DNA of 64,000 bases from the NCBI RefSeq assembly GCF_900104745.1, contig NZ_LT629732.1:558001-622000 (forward strand), written 5' to 3'. The notes beneath the pieces are model-generated. The model was not told the origin of the DNA. It ran no database searches and saw only the letters and a program-made list of their open reading frames with translations. The stretch comes from Actinopolymorpha singaporensis. Lineage in GTDB: Bacteria; Actinomycetota; Actinomycetes; Propionibacteriales; Actinopolymorphaceae. The position numbers and the translations under genes were made by a program. Shown here in pieces: positions 16,720-24,966 of this stretch. Position 1 is the stretch's first letter. The number at the start of each line of letters is the position of its first letter.

Positions 16720-17577
16720 ATGCCTGCCCGTTCGCCCCGCTCGTCCACCCCTGCCCGCTCGTCCACCCCTGCCCGTCGTCGTCCCGCCCGGCCGGCCACT
16801 GTCAACCACCACGGGATCCACCTCCTGCGGTCCGGTACGGCGGTGCGCGGCCTGGTCGAGTCCGCCGGCCTCGGGCCGGACTCCCTGGTCCTGGACCTCG
16901 GCGCCGGTCCGGGAACACTCACTGCTCCCCTCGCCCGCACCGGCGCCCGTGTCCTCGCGGTCGAACGCGACCCCGAGTTCCTCGCCCGGCTGGAGCGCAG
17001 GTTCGGCGCCCATCCGAAGGTCCGGGTGGTGGCCGGCGACCTGGTGACGGTGCCGTTGCCGCGACGGCCGTTCCAGGTGGTCGCGTCCATCCCGTACGAC
17101 CTGTCGACCCGGCTGCTGCGCCGGCTGTTGCCGGACGCGACCGGCGGCGCGAGCGGCCTGGCCGCCGCCGACCTGGTGGTCGAGTGGGGGTTCGCCCAGC
17201 GGGTCTGCCGCGCGGTACCCCGCGACCTGGAGGCCGCCCGGTGGGGTGCGACGTACGAGTTGCGGGTGGTCCGCCGGGTCCGGGCGGCGGCGTTCACGCC
17301 CGCACCGGCGGTGGACTCCGCGCACCTGCGGATCCGGTCCCGCCCCGGGCTGGCCGGCCGGCGCGTTCGGCGGGTGCTGTACGCGATGCTGGCCGAGGCG
17401 TTCCGTCGGCCGGACCAACCGGCGCGCACCGCGGTCGCCGAGGTGGCCGTCCGGTCGGTCGCCCGCCGGGTGCTCGGTGACGCGGGCCTGGACCGGGGAG
17501 TGCGGGCGGGTGCGGTCCCGGTCGACCGGTGGGCCGACCTCGCGCGGTCGGTGATCGACCTGTCCCGGCGGCGGTGA
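16720..17577 (+). CDS. Erm-type 23S rRNA (adenine) N-methyltransferase
   Basis: This SAM-dependent methyltransferase belongs to the KsgA/Erm family that modifies A2058 (E. coli numbering) and gives macrolide-lincosamide-streptogramin B resistance. Its 285 residues include NHHGIHLLRSG near 28, motif I LVLDLGAGPGTLT near 55, AVERDPEFLARLERRF near 78, and motif IV ASIPYDLSTRLLRRLL near 122, where the usual N-I-P-Y asparagine is serine. It lacks the features of the housekeeping KsgA. GAGG six bases before the ATG at 16720 is the ribosome site. The N-terminus includes a duplicated Arg-Ser-Ser-Thr-Pro-Ala from an 18-bp tandem repeat. The RLR leader ORF upstream implies drug induction. Confidence 0.85.
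   Translation: MPARSPRSSTPARSSTPARRRPARPATVNHHGIHLLRSGTAVRGLVESAGLGPDSLVLDLGAGPGTLTAPLARTGARVLAVERDPEFLARLERRFGAHPKVRVVAGDLVTVPLPRRPFQVVASIPYDLSTRLLRRLLPDATGGASGLAAADLVVEWGFAQRVCRAVPRDLEAARWGATYELRVVRRVRAAAFTPAPAVDSAHLRIRSRPGLAGRRVRRVLYAMLAEAFRRPDQPARTAVAEVAVRSVARRVLGDAGLDRGVRAGAVPVDRWADLARSVIDLSRRR
16738..16773 (+). repeat. 18-bp tandem duplication in the erm 5' end
   Basis: Two perfect copies of cgctcgtccacccctgcc lie inside the disordered N-terminus of the methyltransferase, in frame. Confidence 0.9.
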
Positions 17578-17631
17578 AACGACGACGTCGCACGGCAGCA
17601 GCGACACGGCGCAGCAGTAGTCGCCGTCACC

Positions 17632-18405
17632 TCACCTGCGCCCCCGGGCCACCGTCGCCGGACCACCCAGCACCGGGCGGGTGTCGACCGTGCCGTCCAC
17701 GATCCCGTCGGCGAGGTCGGCCAGCCGGATGCGGTTGCGCCTGGCATACCCGCGCAGCTGGGTGAACGCCTCGTCCACCCCGAACCCACCGCGTTCGGCG
17801 AGGATGCCCTTGGCCTGCTCGATCACCACTCGGCTGTCCAGCGCCGACCGCAACTGCTGAGCGAGTACGCCGGAGTGCCGCAGCGCCCGCTGGCGAGCGA
17901 CCGTGGCGGCGGCGACGTCGGCCAGCCCCTGGGCGAGCACCAGCGCGTCGTCGCCGGGCCAGGTGTCGGTTCCGGTCCCGGGCGCGGGCGCGACGCGGTG
18001 CAGTGTGACGGCGCCGATCACCTCGCCCGGCAGGCGCAGCGGTACGGCGTACGCACCGGTGTAGCCGGCGCCGAGGGCCAGCGCCGTGAACCGCGGCCAC
18101 CGGTCCAGGGCCGCCACCAGGTCGGGGGTCCCGACCGCGGTGAACGTCCGGTAGCAGTCCGCGCCCGGGCCGTCCGGCCCGGCCAGCGCGGCGGCCTCCA
18201 CCTGGGCGACCACGTCGTCGGAGGAGGCGGCGACGCCCAGCGTCCCGTCGGCGTCGGCGAGCAGCACTCCGGCCGCGCCGACGTCCAGCAGTGACATGAC
18301 ACCGCGAACGAGCGACCCGAGCGGGTCGTCGGCCCCGCGGTCGTCCGGCGACCCCGCGAGCGCCACGAACGCCGCGATGAGTTCCCGTTCGGTCACTGTC
18401 TGCAT
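17632..18405 (-). CDS. GAF-ANTAR domain RNA-binding antiterminator
   Basis: The 257-residue protein has an N-terminal GAF-like sensor (about residues 25-170) and a C-terminal ANTAR three-helix domain, recognised in SRVVIEQAKGILAERGGF and DEAFTQLRGYARRNRIRLADL. ANTAR domains bind tandem hairpins in nascent RNA and prevent termination. The GAF domain presumably senses a small molecule or redox state; the ligand is unknown. The ATG at 18405 lies 7 bases after TACTGT. It converges on erm with a 54-bp gap, and no functional link is evident. Confidence 0.88.
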   Translation of the reverse strand: MQTVTERELIAAFVALAGSPDDRGADDPLGSLVRGVMSLLDVGAAGVLLADADGTLGVAASSDDVVAQVEAAALAGPDGPGADCYRTFTAVGTPDLVAALDRWPRFTALALGAGYTGAYAVPLRLPGEVIGAVTLHRVAPAPGTGTDTWPGDDALVLAQGLADVAAATVARQRALRHSGVLAQQLRSALDSRVVIEQAKGILAERGGFGVDEAFTQLRGYARRNRIRLADLADGIVDGTVDTRPVLGGPATVARGRR

Positions 18406-18412
18406 CGGGCAC

Positions 18413-18418
18413 ACAGTA
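18413..18418 (-). promoter_or_regulatory. -10 box TACTGT for leaderless GAF-ANTAR gene
   Basis: TACTGT-N7-ATG(18405) on the minus strand. Confidence 0.5.
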
Positions 18419-18607
18419 GACCTGCTCGCCCAGACTGTCGTCACCGGACCGGCCGGACGATCGGGGAGGGATGTCAGGAGGCGAGACGGCGAGGTGACGT
18501 CCCGAAACGGCATGGTCACGTTTTGTCCGGCAATCCGGTAACCTCGGGTTCCGGCACCGCTACCGGACCGCTATGGTCATCTCGCGATGGCCGCAGGTGG
18601 CCATCCG

Positions 18608-18645
18608 GCAGCCGCCCAGGTCCCTGGCAGCCGCCCAGGTCCCTG
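18608..18645. repeat. 19-bp tandem repeat, two copies
   Basis: Two perfect copies of gcagccgcccaggtccctg, followed by the first six bases of a third. Each unit contains the short palindrome CCAGGTCCCTGG across the junction. Confidence 0.9.
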
Positions 18646-18952
18646 GCAGCGGCCTCTCACTCGCGGCGTCCGACGCGGTCCCGACCCGGAAGCTCGACGC
18701 GAAGTCGAGGAAGCACGCCCCAGCCGACCACGCGCCACCGCGCATCGCCGGCGAGCAGCGTTCACAGCCGCCGCGGGCCCGGTACGAGACGCCGGTTCGA
18801 GCCGCCCCGCGCCGACCTGACATCCCGCCGAGCACCGTTCCGTACGCCCGGTGCGCCGCGCGGTCGCAGGAGGGGGCGACCGCAGGCCCGCCGAGCCGGC
18901 TCACGCCGGTGCTCCCGGCCGGTGGCGAGGGGGACCTCCGCCGGTCCCGGCG

Positions 18953-18985
18953 CCGGAGCGGATCTCGGAGGCGGATCCGCTCCGG
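18953..18985. other. 12-bp inverted repeat, possible hairpin or operator
   Basis: CCGGAGCGGATC (18953-18964) and its exact complement (18974-18985) flank a 9-base loop, about 170 bp before the membrane-protein gene. It may be a terminator for an unseen transcript or a protein site. Confidence 0.4.
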
Positions 18986-19153
18986 TGCCCACCGACCTTC
19001 CCGGGACCGGCCACCCGCCTGTTTCTCCGGCCGGCCCGGGGAGGTCGCCCGCCCTCGGGCTACGGCGTTCGGCGGAGGCCGGCCCGCTGGTCGGCTCGTG
19101 TGGTCGGCCGTTCGGCAGAGGTGCCGGCCCGTCCGCGTGACGAGGCTGGACAC

Positions 19154-20284
19154 ATGAGCACACGACCGACCGCACCGACGCACGCCTCGCCCCCCGCTCC
19201 TGCACCCGCACCGGTCCGCTCCGCGCGCCGGCCGGTCCGGCTGGGGTACGCCGCCACCGCCTGGTCCGCCCTCTACGCAGGCCTCGGCCTCTTCTGGACC
19301 GCAGGCGGACCCGGCTTCCCGTTCGGGCCCGGCCACGATCCGGTGCCGATCGAATCCGCCCTCGGCTCGGTACCTGCCGCCGTCGCCGCACCCGCCCTCG
19401 CCACCTTCGGGGCTCTCGGCGCTGTCCTCGGCCTGGCGGCCACCCGCGCCCTGGCGGCCGGTCGCACCCTCGGGCTGGCCGCGCCGGTGTTCGCCGGGTA
19501 TGCCGCGGTCAGTGCGCTGGCCCTGCTGGTGGTCGTCCCGGACCGGCGGGTGCTGATGCTGGTGGCGTACGCGCCGATCCTCGCCGGGGTCGGCCTCTGC
19601 GTCCTGGTCACCGGTTCCTCGATGCCGCACCTCGGCGACCCGGGGCTGTGGACGGTCACCAACCAGGCGGTGTTCGTGCTCGGTGGCCTTGCCTGGGCCG
19701 GTCTGGCGGTGGCGACCATGCGCCGGCATCGCGCCGCCTGCCTGGACTGCGGCCGTGCGCCCGGACGGGTCTCGCGCTGGACCACACCCGCGGCCGCGGC
19801 GAGGTGGGGACGCTGGGCGGTCGGGGTGGCCGTGGCCGTACCCCTCGGCTATGCCGCGACCCGGTGGGCGTGGGCACTCGGCCTGCCGCTCGGCATCGAC
19901 GCGGAGTTCTACCGGGAGGGCAAGGAGGACGGACTGTGGATGGCCGGCGCCGCCCTCGGCTCCCTCGGAATCCTCGGCGCGGTCCTCACCCTGGGACTGG
20001 TCCAGCGCTGGGGCGAGACCTATCCGCGCTGGGTGTGGTTCCGGGCCGGGAGGACCGTGCCGCCGAAGGTCGCGGTGGTCCCGGCCACGCTGGTGTCGGT
20101 CATCGTCACCTCGGCCGGACTGGAGTACTGGCGGTTGATCCGGACGCCGGTGTTCGCCGACCAGTGGTGGGCCACCATGGGGCCGGAACTGCTGTGGCCG
20201 CTGTGGGGTGCCGGGCTCGCGGCCGCCACCCTGGCGTACCACCTGCGCCGGCGTGGAACCTGCCGGACCTGCGGGCAGGGCTGA
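19154..20284 (+). CDS. Polytopic membrane protein with two CxxC motifs, function unknown
   Basis: The 376-residue protein has a proline/alanine-rich N-terminus (residues 1-25) and about eight hydrophobic segments. Two CxxC pairs look like a zinc or redox site on one side of the membrane: CLDCG near residue 197, in a loop between helices, and CRTCGQG at the extreme C-terminus. I do not recognise a named family. GAGG eight bases upstream supports the ATG at 19154. The next gene starts 79 bp later on the same strand. Confidence 0.7.
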   Translation: MSTRPTAPTHASPPAPAPAPVRSARRPVRLGYAATAWSALYAGLGLFWTAGGPGFPFGPGHDPVPIESALGSVPAAVAAPALATFGALGAVLGLAATRALAAGRTLGLAAPVFAGYAAVSALALLVVVPDRRVLMLVAYAPILAGVGLCVLVTGSSMPHLGDPGLWTVTNQAVFVLGGLAWAGLAVATMRRHRAACLDCGRAPGRVSRWTTPAAAARWGRWAVGVAVAVPLGYAATRWAWALGLPLGIDAEFYREGKEDGLWMAGAALGSLGILGAVLTLGLVQRWGETYPRWVWFRAGRTVPPKVAVVPATLVSVIVTSAGLEYWRLIRTPVFADQWWATMGPELLWPLWGAGLAAATLAYHLRRRGTCRTCGQG

Positions 20285-20363
20285 TCGACGGCCTCGGCGC
20301 GCGCCGGTCCGGTCCGCTCCGGCTACGGTAGGCGCGCGGGGTCCCCGATCCGGAGGTGGCGAG

Positions 20364-21143
20364 TTGTCCGAACGCAGGCCGGTCGAGTGCTGGCTCGCCG
20401 ACATGGACGGCGTGCTCGTCCACGAGGGTCATCCCGTTCCCGGCGCCCCGGAGTTCGTTTCCCGGCTACGCGAGTCGGGCAAACGGTTCCTCGTCCTCAC
20501 CAACAACTCGATCTACACCGCGCGCGACCTGAGCGCCCGGCTGCAGGCGGTTGGACTCGACGTCAGCGAGGACCTGATCTGGACGTCCGCGCTGGCGACC
20601 GCGACCTTCCTCGCCGACCAGGCGCCGGGCGGCAGCGCCTTCGTGATCGGCGAGGCGGGGCTGATCACCGCCCTGCACGGCATGGGGTACGTCCTCACCG
20701 ACCGCAACCCCGACTACGTCGTCCTCGGCGAAACCCGCACGTACAGCTTCTCCACCATCACCACCGCCATCCGCCTCGTCGAGCGCGGCGCGCGGTTCCT
20801 GGCCACCAACCCCGACACGGTCGGTCCCTCGCCGGAGGGTCCGCTGCCGGCGACCGGAGCCGTGGCCGCGCTCATCACCAAGGCGACCGGCGTCGAGCCG
20901 TACTTCGTCGGCAAGCCGAACCCGCTGATGATGCGCAGTGCCCTCAACCGCATCGAGGCGCACTCGGAGAGCACCGCGATGGTGGGCGACCGGATGGACA
21001 CCGACGTCATCTCCGGCATCGAAGCCGGTCTGCGCACCGTGCTGGTGCTGTCCGGCGTCACCCGGCGTGAGGACATCGAGCGCTATCCCTACCGCCCGTC
21101 GCTGGTGGTCGACTCCATCGCCGACCTGGTGGACGGGATCTGA
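20364..21143 (+). CDS. HAD-superfamily IIA hydrolase (NagD/AraL-like phosphatase)
   Basis: The 259-residue protein carries the four HAD motifs: nucleophile [12 protein letters not shown] near residue 12, [11 protein letters not shown] near 47, lysine in [10 protein letters not shown] near 180 and [17 protein letters not shown] near 205. The IIA cap suggests p-nitrophenylphosphate/NagD-type activity towards nucleotide or sugar phosphates. The start is a TTG at 20364, supported by GGAGG seven bases upstream; no ATG or GTG fits. It converges on the SPOUT methyltransferase across a tandem-repeat array. Confidence 0.88.
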   Translation: MSERRPVECWLADMDGVLVHEGHPVPGAPEFVSRLRESGKRFLVLTNNSIYTARDLSARLQAVGLDVSEDLIWTSALATATFLADQAPGGSAFVIGEAGLITALHGMGYVLTDRNPDYVVLGETRTYSFSTITTAIRLVERGARFLATNPDTVGPSPEGPLPATGAVAALITKATGVEPYFVGKPNPLMMRSALNRIEAHSESTAMVGDRMDTDVISGIEAGLRTVLVLSGVTRREDIERYPYRPSLVVDSIADLVDGI

Positions 21144-21150
21144 CCTGTCG

Positions 21151-21235
21151 GCCCGGTCGGGCCTGACGGCGGGTCGGGCCTGACGGCGGGTCGGGCCTGA
21201 CGGCGGGTCGGGCCTGACGGCGGGTCGGGCCTGAC
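21151..21235. repeat. 17-bp tandem repeat between convergent genes
   Basis: Four perfect copies of ggcgggtcgggcctgac (21168-21235) follow one degenerate copy (21151-21167). The array fills nearly the whole gap between the HAD and SPOUT genes. Confidence 0.95.
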
Positions 21236-21240
21236 GGCGA

Positions 21241-21951
21241 TCAGGCCTGGTCGGCGACGGCGCCCGCGCCGGTGTGCTGGCCGTAGCGGTGCCGGCGTAC
21301 CCACGCGTGCATCGCCACCGCCGCGGCCGCACCCGCGTTGACCGAACGGGTCGAGCCGTACTGCGCGATGGAGAGGACGTCGGTGCACGCCTGCCGGGCT
21401 GCCTCGGACAGGCCCGGGCCCTCCTGCCCGAACAGCAGGACGCACGCCCGGGGCAGGTCGTACGTCTCCAGCTCGACGGCACCGGGCAGGTTGTCCACGC
21501 CGAGGAGCGGCAGGCCGTGCTCGGCTGCCCACGCCGCCAGCGCCGGGACGTCGGGATGGTGCCGTACGTGCTGGTACCGGTCGGTCACCATCGCGCCGCG
21601 GCGGTTCCAACGTCGCCGGCCCACCACGTGCACCTCGCGGGCGAGGAACGCGTTCGCGGTACGCACGACCGAGCCGATGTTCAGGTCGTGCTGCCAGTTC
21701 TCCACCGCGACGTGGAAGTCGTGCCGGTGCTGGTCCAGGTCGGCCACCACCGCCTCCCGGCGCCAGTAGCGGTAGCGGTCGACCACGTTTCGCCGGTCGC
21801 CGTGCCGCAGCAGCTCCGGGTCGTAGCGCGGGTCGTCGGGCCACGGCCCCACCCAGGGGCCCACGCCGACCTGCGGGCCGGGGAGGTCGGGCTCCTCGGG
21901 CTGAGGTTCGTCGGACCCGCCGGGCTGCCCGGGATCTTCACGGAGTCGCAC
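21241..21951 (-). CDS. TrmH/SpoU-family RNA 2'-O-methyltransferase
   Basis: This SPOUT-fold, SAM-dependent RNA ribose methyltransferase shows the three family motifs: motif 1 NIGSVVRTANAF near residue 96, motif 2 VLLFGQEGPGLSE near 180, and motif 3 QYGSTRSVNAGAAAAVAMHAW near 205, which forms the trefoil knot. The tRNA or rRNA target is not deducible. The start is uncertain: the frame stays open to in-frame ATGs at 22059 and 22092, but that extension is Arg/Gly/Pro-rich, so the GTG at 21951 is a conservative choice. It is divergent from the DedA gene. Confidence 0.8.
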   Translation of the reverse strand: MRLREDPGQPGGSDEPQPEEPDLPGPQVGVGPWVGPWPDDPRYDPELLRHGDRRNVVDRYRYWRREAVVADLDQHRHDFHVAVENWQHDLNIGSVVRTANAFLAREVHVVGRRRWNRRGAMVTDRYQHVRHHPDVPALAAWAAEHGLPLLGVDNLPGAVELETYDLPRACVLLFGQEGPGLSEAARQACTDVLSIAQYGSTRSVNAGAAAAVAMHAWVRRHRYGQHTGAGAVADQA

Positions 21952-22152
21952 CGCACCATCTTCGACGGACGCCGCGGGCACCGGCCCGCGACCCCCGCCT
22001 CGGCGATTCCGGCCGGGGTCCGGCCTTCTCCGGCCGCGCGTACCGGACCGGAGGGGCATCCGTGCGCATTCCGGGCGGGCCCACCGAATCATCCTCGGTA
22101 CCAGATCGGACGGCGCCGAGAGGTTCCGGGGTTGGCCAGCTAGGCTCGCTGA

Positions 22153-22860
22153 GTGCCACCCACGACGACACTCGCGCTCCTTCCCTCCTGGCTCGACGCG
22201 CAGCAGATCCTGCACACGCTCGGCCCCTACGCACTGGTCGGGGTGCTGCTCATCATCTTCGCCGAGTGCGGGCTGCTCGTCGGCTTCTTCCTCCCGGGCG
22301 ACTCGCTGCTGTTCACCGCCGGCCTGCTGGTGGCGACGGGCTCGATCGGCGCTCCGCTGTGGCTGGTGTGCGTCCTCGTCGCCATCGCCGCGACGGTCGG
22401 CAACCTGGTCGGCTACGGCATCGGCTTCCGAGCCGGGCCGAGGGTGTTCGGACGGCCGGACTCGCGGCTGTTCAAGCGGGAGTACGTCGACAAGACGCAG
22501 GACTTCTTCGACAAGTACGGTGCCCGCGCCATCGTGCTGGCCCGGTTCGTACCCATCGTCCGGACCTTCATCACCGTGACCGCCGGCGTGGCGAAGATGG
22601 ACTTCCGCCGCTACGCCACCTACACCTCGGTCGGTGCGGTCATCTGGGGCGCCGGGGTCACCGTCCTCGGCTTCTTCCTGGGCCGGATCGAGGTGATCCG
22701 GTCCAACATCGAGCTGATGCTGGTCGCGGTCGTTCTCGTCTCGGTCGTCCCGATCGGCCTGGAGTTCCTACGGATGCGTGCGGCCCATCGAAGCCGGCAA
22801 CCGGCGACGCCGACGCCGGAGGCGGAGCCCGAAACGCCGCAGGCCGACCGGCACAGCTGA
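22153..22860 (+). CDS. DedA family membrane protein
   Basis: The 235-residue protein belongs to the DedA/SNARE-associated family, whose members act as undecaprenyl-phosphate or phospholipid flippases and affect envelope homeostasis. Motifs are FFLPGDSLLFTAG near residue 48 with the membrane-embedded acidic residue, and VLARFVPIVRTFI near 135 with the conserved arginines, plus 4-6 hydrophobic segments. The hydrophilic tail is Pro/Glu/Ala-rich. The GTG at 22153 lies six bases after TAGGCT, so it may be leaderless. Confidence 0.9.
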   Translation: MPPTTTLALLPSWLDAQQILHTLGPYALVGVLLIIFAECGLLVGFFLPGDSLLFTAGLLVATGSIGAPLWLVCVLVAIAATVGNLVGYGIGFRAGPRVFGRPDSRLFKREYVDKTQDFFDKYGARAIVLARFVPIVRTFITVTAGVAKMDFRRYATYTSVGAVIWGAGVTVLGFFLGRIEVIRSNIELMLVAVVLVSVVPIGLEFLRMRAAHRSRQPATPTPEAEPETPQADRHS

Positions 22861-22921
22861 CGGCACACCTGACGACACACCCGACCGGTCCGGGGCCGCG
22901 GCTCATGTCCGCGGCTCCTGC

Positions 22922-23521
22922 CTACTGGTCGCCGGGCGGCGTCTGGGACGGCGTGCCCAGCGCACCGAAGTCGATCGCCGGCGCGGCGCGCACCTGCGCC
23001 TCCTCGACCTCGAAGTACTCCGCCTCCTCGAAGCCGCAGCGGGCGGCCAGCAGGCTGGAGGGGAAGGCCTCGACGCGGGTGTTGTACGCCCGTACGTTCG
23101 CGTTGTAGAAGCGGCGGCCGGCGGCGATCCGGTCCTCGGTCTCGGCCACCTGCCGCTGCAGGTCCAGGAACTCCTCGTTCTCCCGGAGGGCCGGGTGCCG
23201 GTCGGCCACCGCGAACAGCCGCCGCAGCGCCTCCGCGAGGGCCGCCTCCCGCCCGGCCCGTACGGACAGGTCGGCGCCTCCACGCGCCGCCGCCTCGGCC
23301 CGCCGGGTGACCTCGGCGAACACCTCCCCGTGGCCGGTGACGTGGGTACGCACCGAGGCGAGCAGGCCGGGCACCAGGTCGTAACGGCGGTGGAGTTCGA
23401 CGTCCACCTGCCGCCAGGAGTCCTGGACGAGGTTGCGCTGGCTGACGAACCGGTTGTAGGACACCACCCCGCCCGCGACGACCAGCACGACGAGGACGAC
23501 GGCGGCGGCAATCCAGATCAC
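22922..23521 (-). CDS. LemA family protein
   Basis: The 199-residue protein has an N-terminal membrane anchor (IAAAVVLVVLVVAGGVV, about residues 4-20) followed by YNRFVSQRNLVQDSWRQVDVELHRRYDLVPGL, the signature start of LemA, and a long coiled-coil-like helical domain ending near EVEEAQVRAAPAIDF. The function of LemA proteins is unknown. GTG start at 23521 with GAGG five bases upstream. It follows pyrE by 51 bp and may be part of its transcript. Confidence 0.9.
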   Translation of the reverse strand: MIWIAAAVVLVVLVVAGGVVSYNRFVSQRNLVQDSWRQVDVELHRRYDLVPGLLASVRTHVTGHGEVFAEVTRRAEAAARGGADLSVRAGREAALAEALRRLFAVADRHPALRENEEFLDLQRQVAETEDRIAAGRRFYNANVRAYNTRVEAFPSSLLAARCGFEEAEYFEVEEAQVRAAPAIDFGALGTPSQTPPGDQ

Positions 23522-23572
23522 GAGGACCTCGTTTCAGCGGCGGGCCGGACTCGTCCGGGACAGTAGGGCTAA

Positions 23573-24118
23573 CTACCCCAGGCCGAGGTCGGTGAGTCCG
23601 TAGACGTACCGGTAGGGCAGCCCGGCCGCCTCGACCTTCGCCTGCGCACCGGTGCTCCGGTCGGCGAGAACCGCCACCGCGACCACTTCGGCGCCCGCCT
23701 CGCGCAGCGCCTGCACCGCGGTGAGCACCGAGGAGCCGGTGGTGGAGGTGTCCTCCACCGCGAGCACCCGCCGGCCGGCCACGTCAGGTCCCTCGATCCG
23801 GCGCTGCAGGCCGTGCCGCTTCTCCTCCTTGCGGACGACGAAAGCGTCCAGCCGCCGGCCCTGCGCCGCCGCCGCGTGCAGCATCGCGGTGGCCAGCGGG
23901 TCGGCGCCGAGCGTCAGACCGCCCACGGCGTCGAAGTCGAGGTCGCCGGTGAGCTCCAGCATCTGCCGTCCGACCAGCGGCGCGGCAGCACCGTCGAGGG
24001 TGATCCGGCGCAGGTCGATGTAGTAGTCGGCGGTCTTCCCCGACGACAACGTGACGGTCTCGCGGACGATCGCCTTGGAGGTGATCTGGTCGAGGAGTTG
24101 CGAACGCTCACTGGGCAC
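23573..24118 (-). CDS. pyrE: Orotate phosphoribosyltransferase
   Basis: This type I PRTase makes OMP from orotate and PRPP in pyrimidine synthesis. The 181-residue protein has TLSSGKTADYYIDLRR near residue 22, FVVRKEEKRHGLQRRIEG (catalytic-loop lysines) near 92 and the PRPP-binding motif LAVEDTSTTGSSVLTA near 120. The GTG at 24118 is exactly 7 bases after TAAGCT, so the gene probably makes its own leaderless message although it lies 63 bp downstream of the SDR gene. Confidence 0.95.
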   Translation of the reverse strand: MPSERSQLLDQITSKAIVRETVTLSSGKTADYYIDLRRITLDGAAAPLVGRQMLELTGDLDFDAVGGLTLGADPLATAMLHAAAAQGRRLDAFVVRKEEKRHGLQRRIEGPDVAGRRVLAVEDTSTTGSSVLTAVQALREAGAEVVAVAVLADRSTGAQAKVEAAGLPYRYVYGLTDLGLG

Positions 24119-24125
24119 GGCGGCA

Positions 24126-24131
24126 AGCTTA
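24126..24131 (-). promoter_or_regulatory. -10 box TAAGCT for leaderless pyrE
   Basis: TAAGCT-N7-GTG(24118) on the minus strand. Confidence 0.5.
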
Positions 24132-24181
24132 GGGCGTGTCCCGCGGCTCGGGCGGCGAGGCCTGTCCCTGCGCAGTAGGCG

Positions 24182-24955
24182 TCAGCGCCGGCGCATCCGC
24201 ACGCCGCGGGCGGCGGCTCGCACCAACGGCCGCGGCGCGTATCGTGCGGCACCGGCGACCATCTGGTAGCGGGTCGTCGGCACCACCACCGGGCCGGCCC
24301 GGCCCGAGTCCAGGTGGCGCAGGGTGGCCTCGACGACCTCGGGTGGGGTCAGCCACATGAAGTTCGGCAGTCCCCGCACGCGCAGGCCGGACCGCTGGTG
24401 GAACTCCGTACGCACGTAGCCCGGGCACACCGCGAACGCGCGCACACCGGTGCCCCTCAGGTCGTTCGCGACCCCCTCGGTGAACGTCGTGACCCAGGCC
24501 TTCGCCGCGCCGTAGGTGCCGTACGGCGCGAACCCGGCCACGCTGGAGACGTTGATCACCGCACCGGTACGGCGCGCCAGCATGCCGGGCAGGGCCGCCT
24601 TGGTGAGCCGCAGCACCGCGACGACGAGTACGTCGAGAAGGCGTTCCTCGTCGTCGGAGCCGCTGTCCAGGAAGCCTTCGCCCAGTCCGTAACCGGCGTT
24701 GTTGACCAGCAGGTCGACCGGCGGCTCGCCGGTGCGCAGGCGTTCCTCGACCGTACGCAGGTCGGCCTTGTCGGCCAGGTCGGCCGGGAGGACCTCGCAG
24801 TTCACCCCGAACCGGCCGGAAAGCTCGGTGGCGAGAGATCCGAGCCTGGCCCGGTCGCGGGCCACGAGCACGAGGTCGAAGCCACGACCGGCGAAGGCCT
24901 CGGCGTAGGCGCGGCCGAGGCCGGCGGTGGGTCCGGTGACGAGAGCGGTAGGCAT
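24182..24955 (-). CDS. Short-chain dehydrogenase/reductase
   Basis: This classical SDR has 257 residues. Visible are the cofactor motif TGPTAGLGRAYA at about residues 7-18, NNAGYGLGEG near 88, the catalytic serine in VINVSSVAG near 135 and the YxxxK pair in YGAAK near 151. ARDRARL after the second strand suggests NADP(H) preference. The C-terminus is basic (MRRR), as in membrane-associated lipid reductases of this group. The substrate is unknown. It starts 11 bp after the membrane-protein gene stop, so the two are co-transcribed. Confidence 0.9.
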   Translation of the reverse strand: MPTALVTGPTAGLGRAYAEAFAGRGFDLVLVARDRARLGSLATELSGRFGVNCEVLPADLADKADLRTVEERLRTGEPPVDLLVNNAGYGLGEGFLDSGSDDEERLLDVLVVAVLRLTKAALPGMLARRTGAVINVSSVAGFAPYGTYGAAKAWVTTFTEGVANDLRGTGVRAFAVCPGYVRTEFHQRSGLRVRGLPNFMWLTPPEVVEATLRHLDSGRAGPVVVPTTRYQMVAGAARYAPRPLVRAAARGVRMRRR

Positions 24956-24966
24956 GGTCTCCGGAC

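Larger units (their letters stand above)
18419..19153. other. 735-bp stretch without a convincing gene
   Basis: Open frames here encode only Arg/Pro/Ser-rich low-complexity sequence and have no family resemblance. The stretch contains the 19-bp tandem repeat at 18608-18645 and the 12-base-arm hairpin at 18953-18985. Nothing else is recognisable. Confidence 0.5.

Noticed and set aside
18573-19157. 194-codon open frame upstream of the membrane protein
   Set aside because: It spans a tandem duplication and a hairpin, has no domain, and shows Arg/Pro/Ala bias typical of chance frames in this genome.
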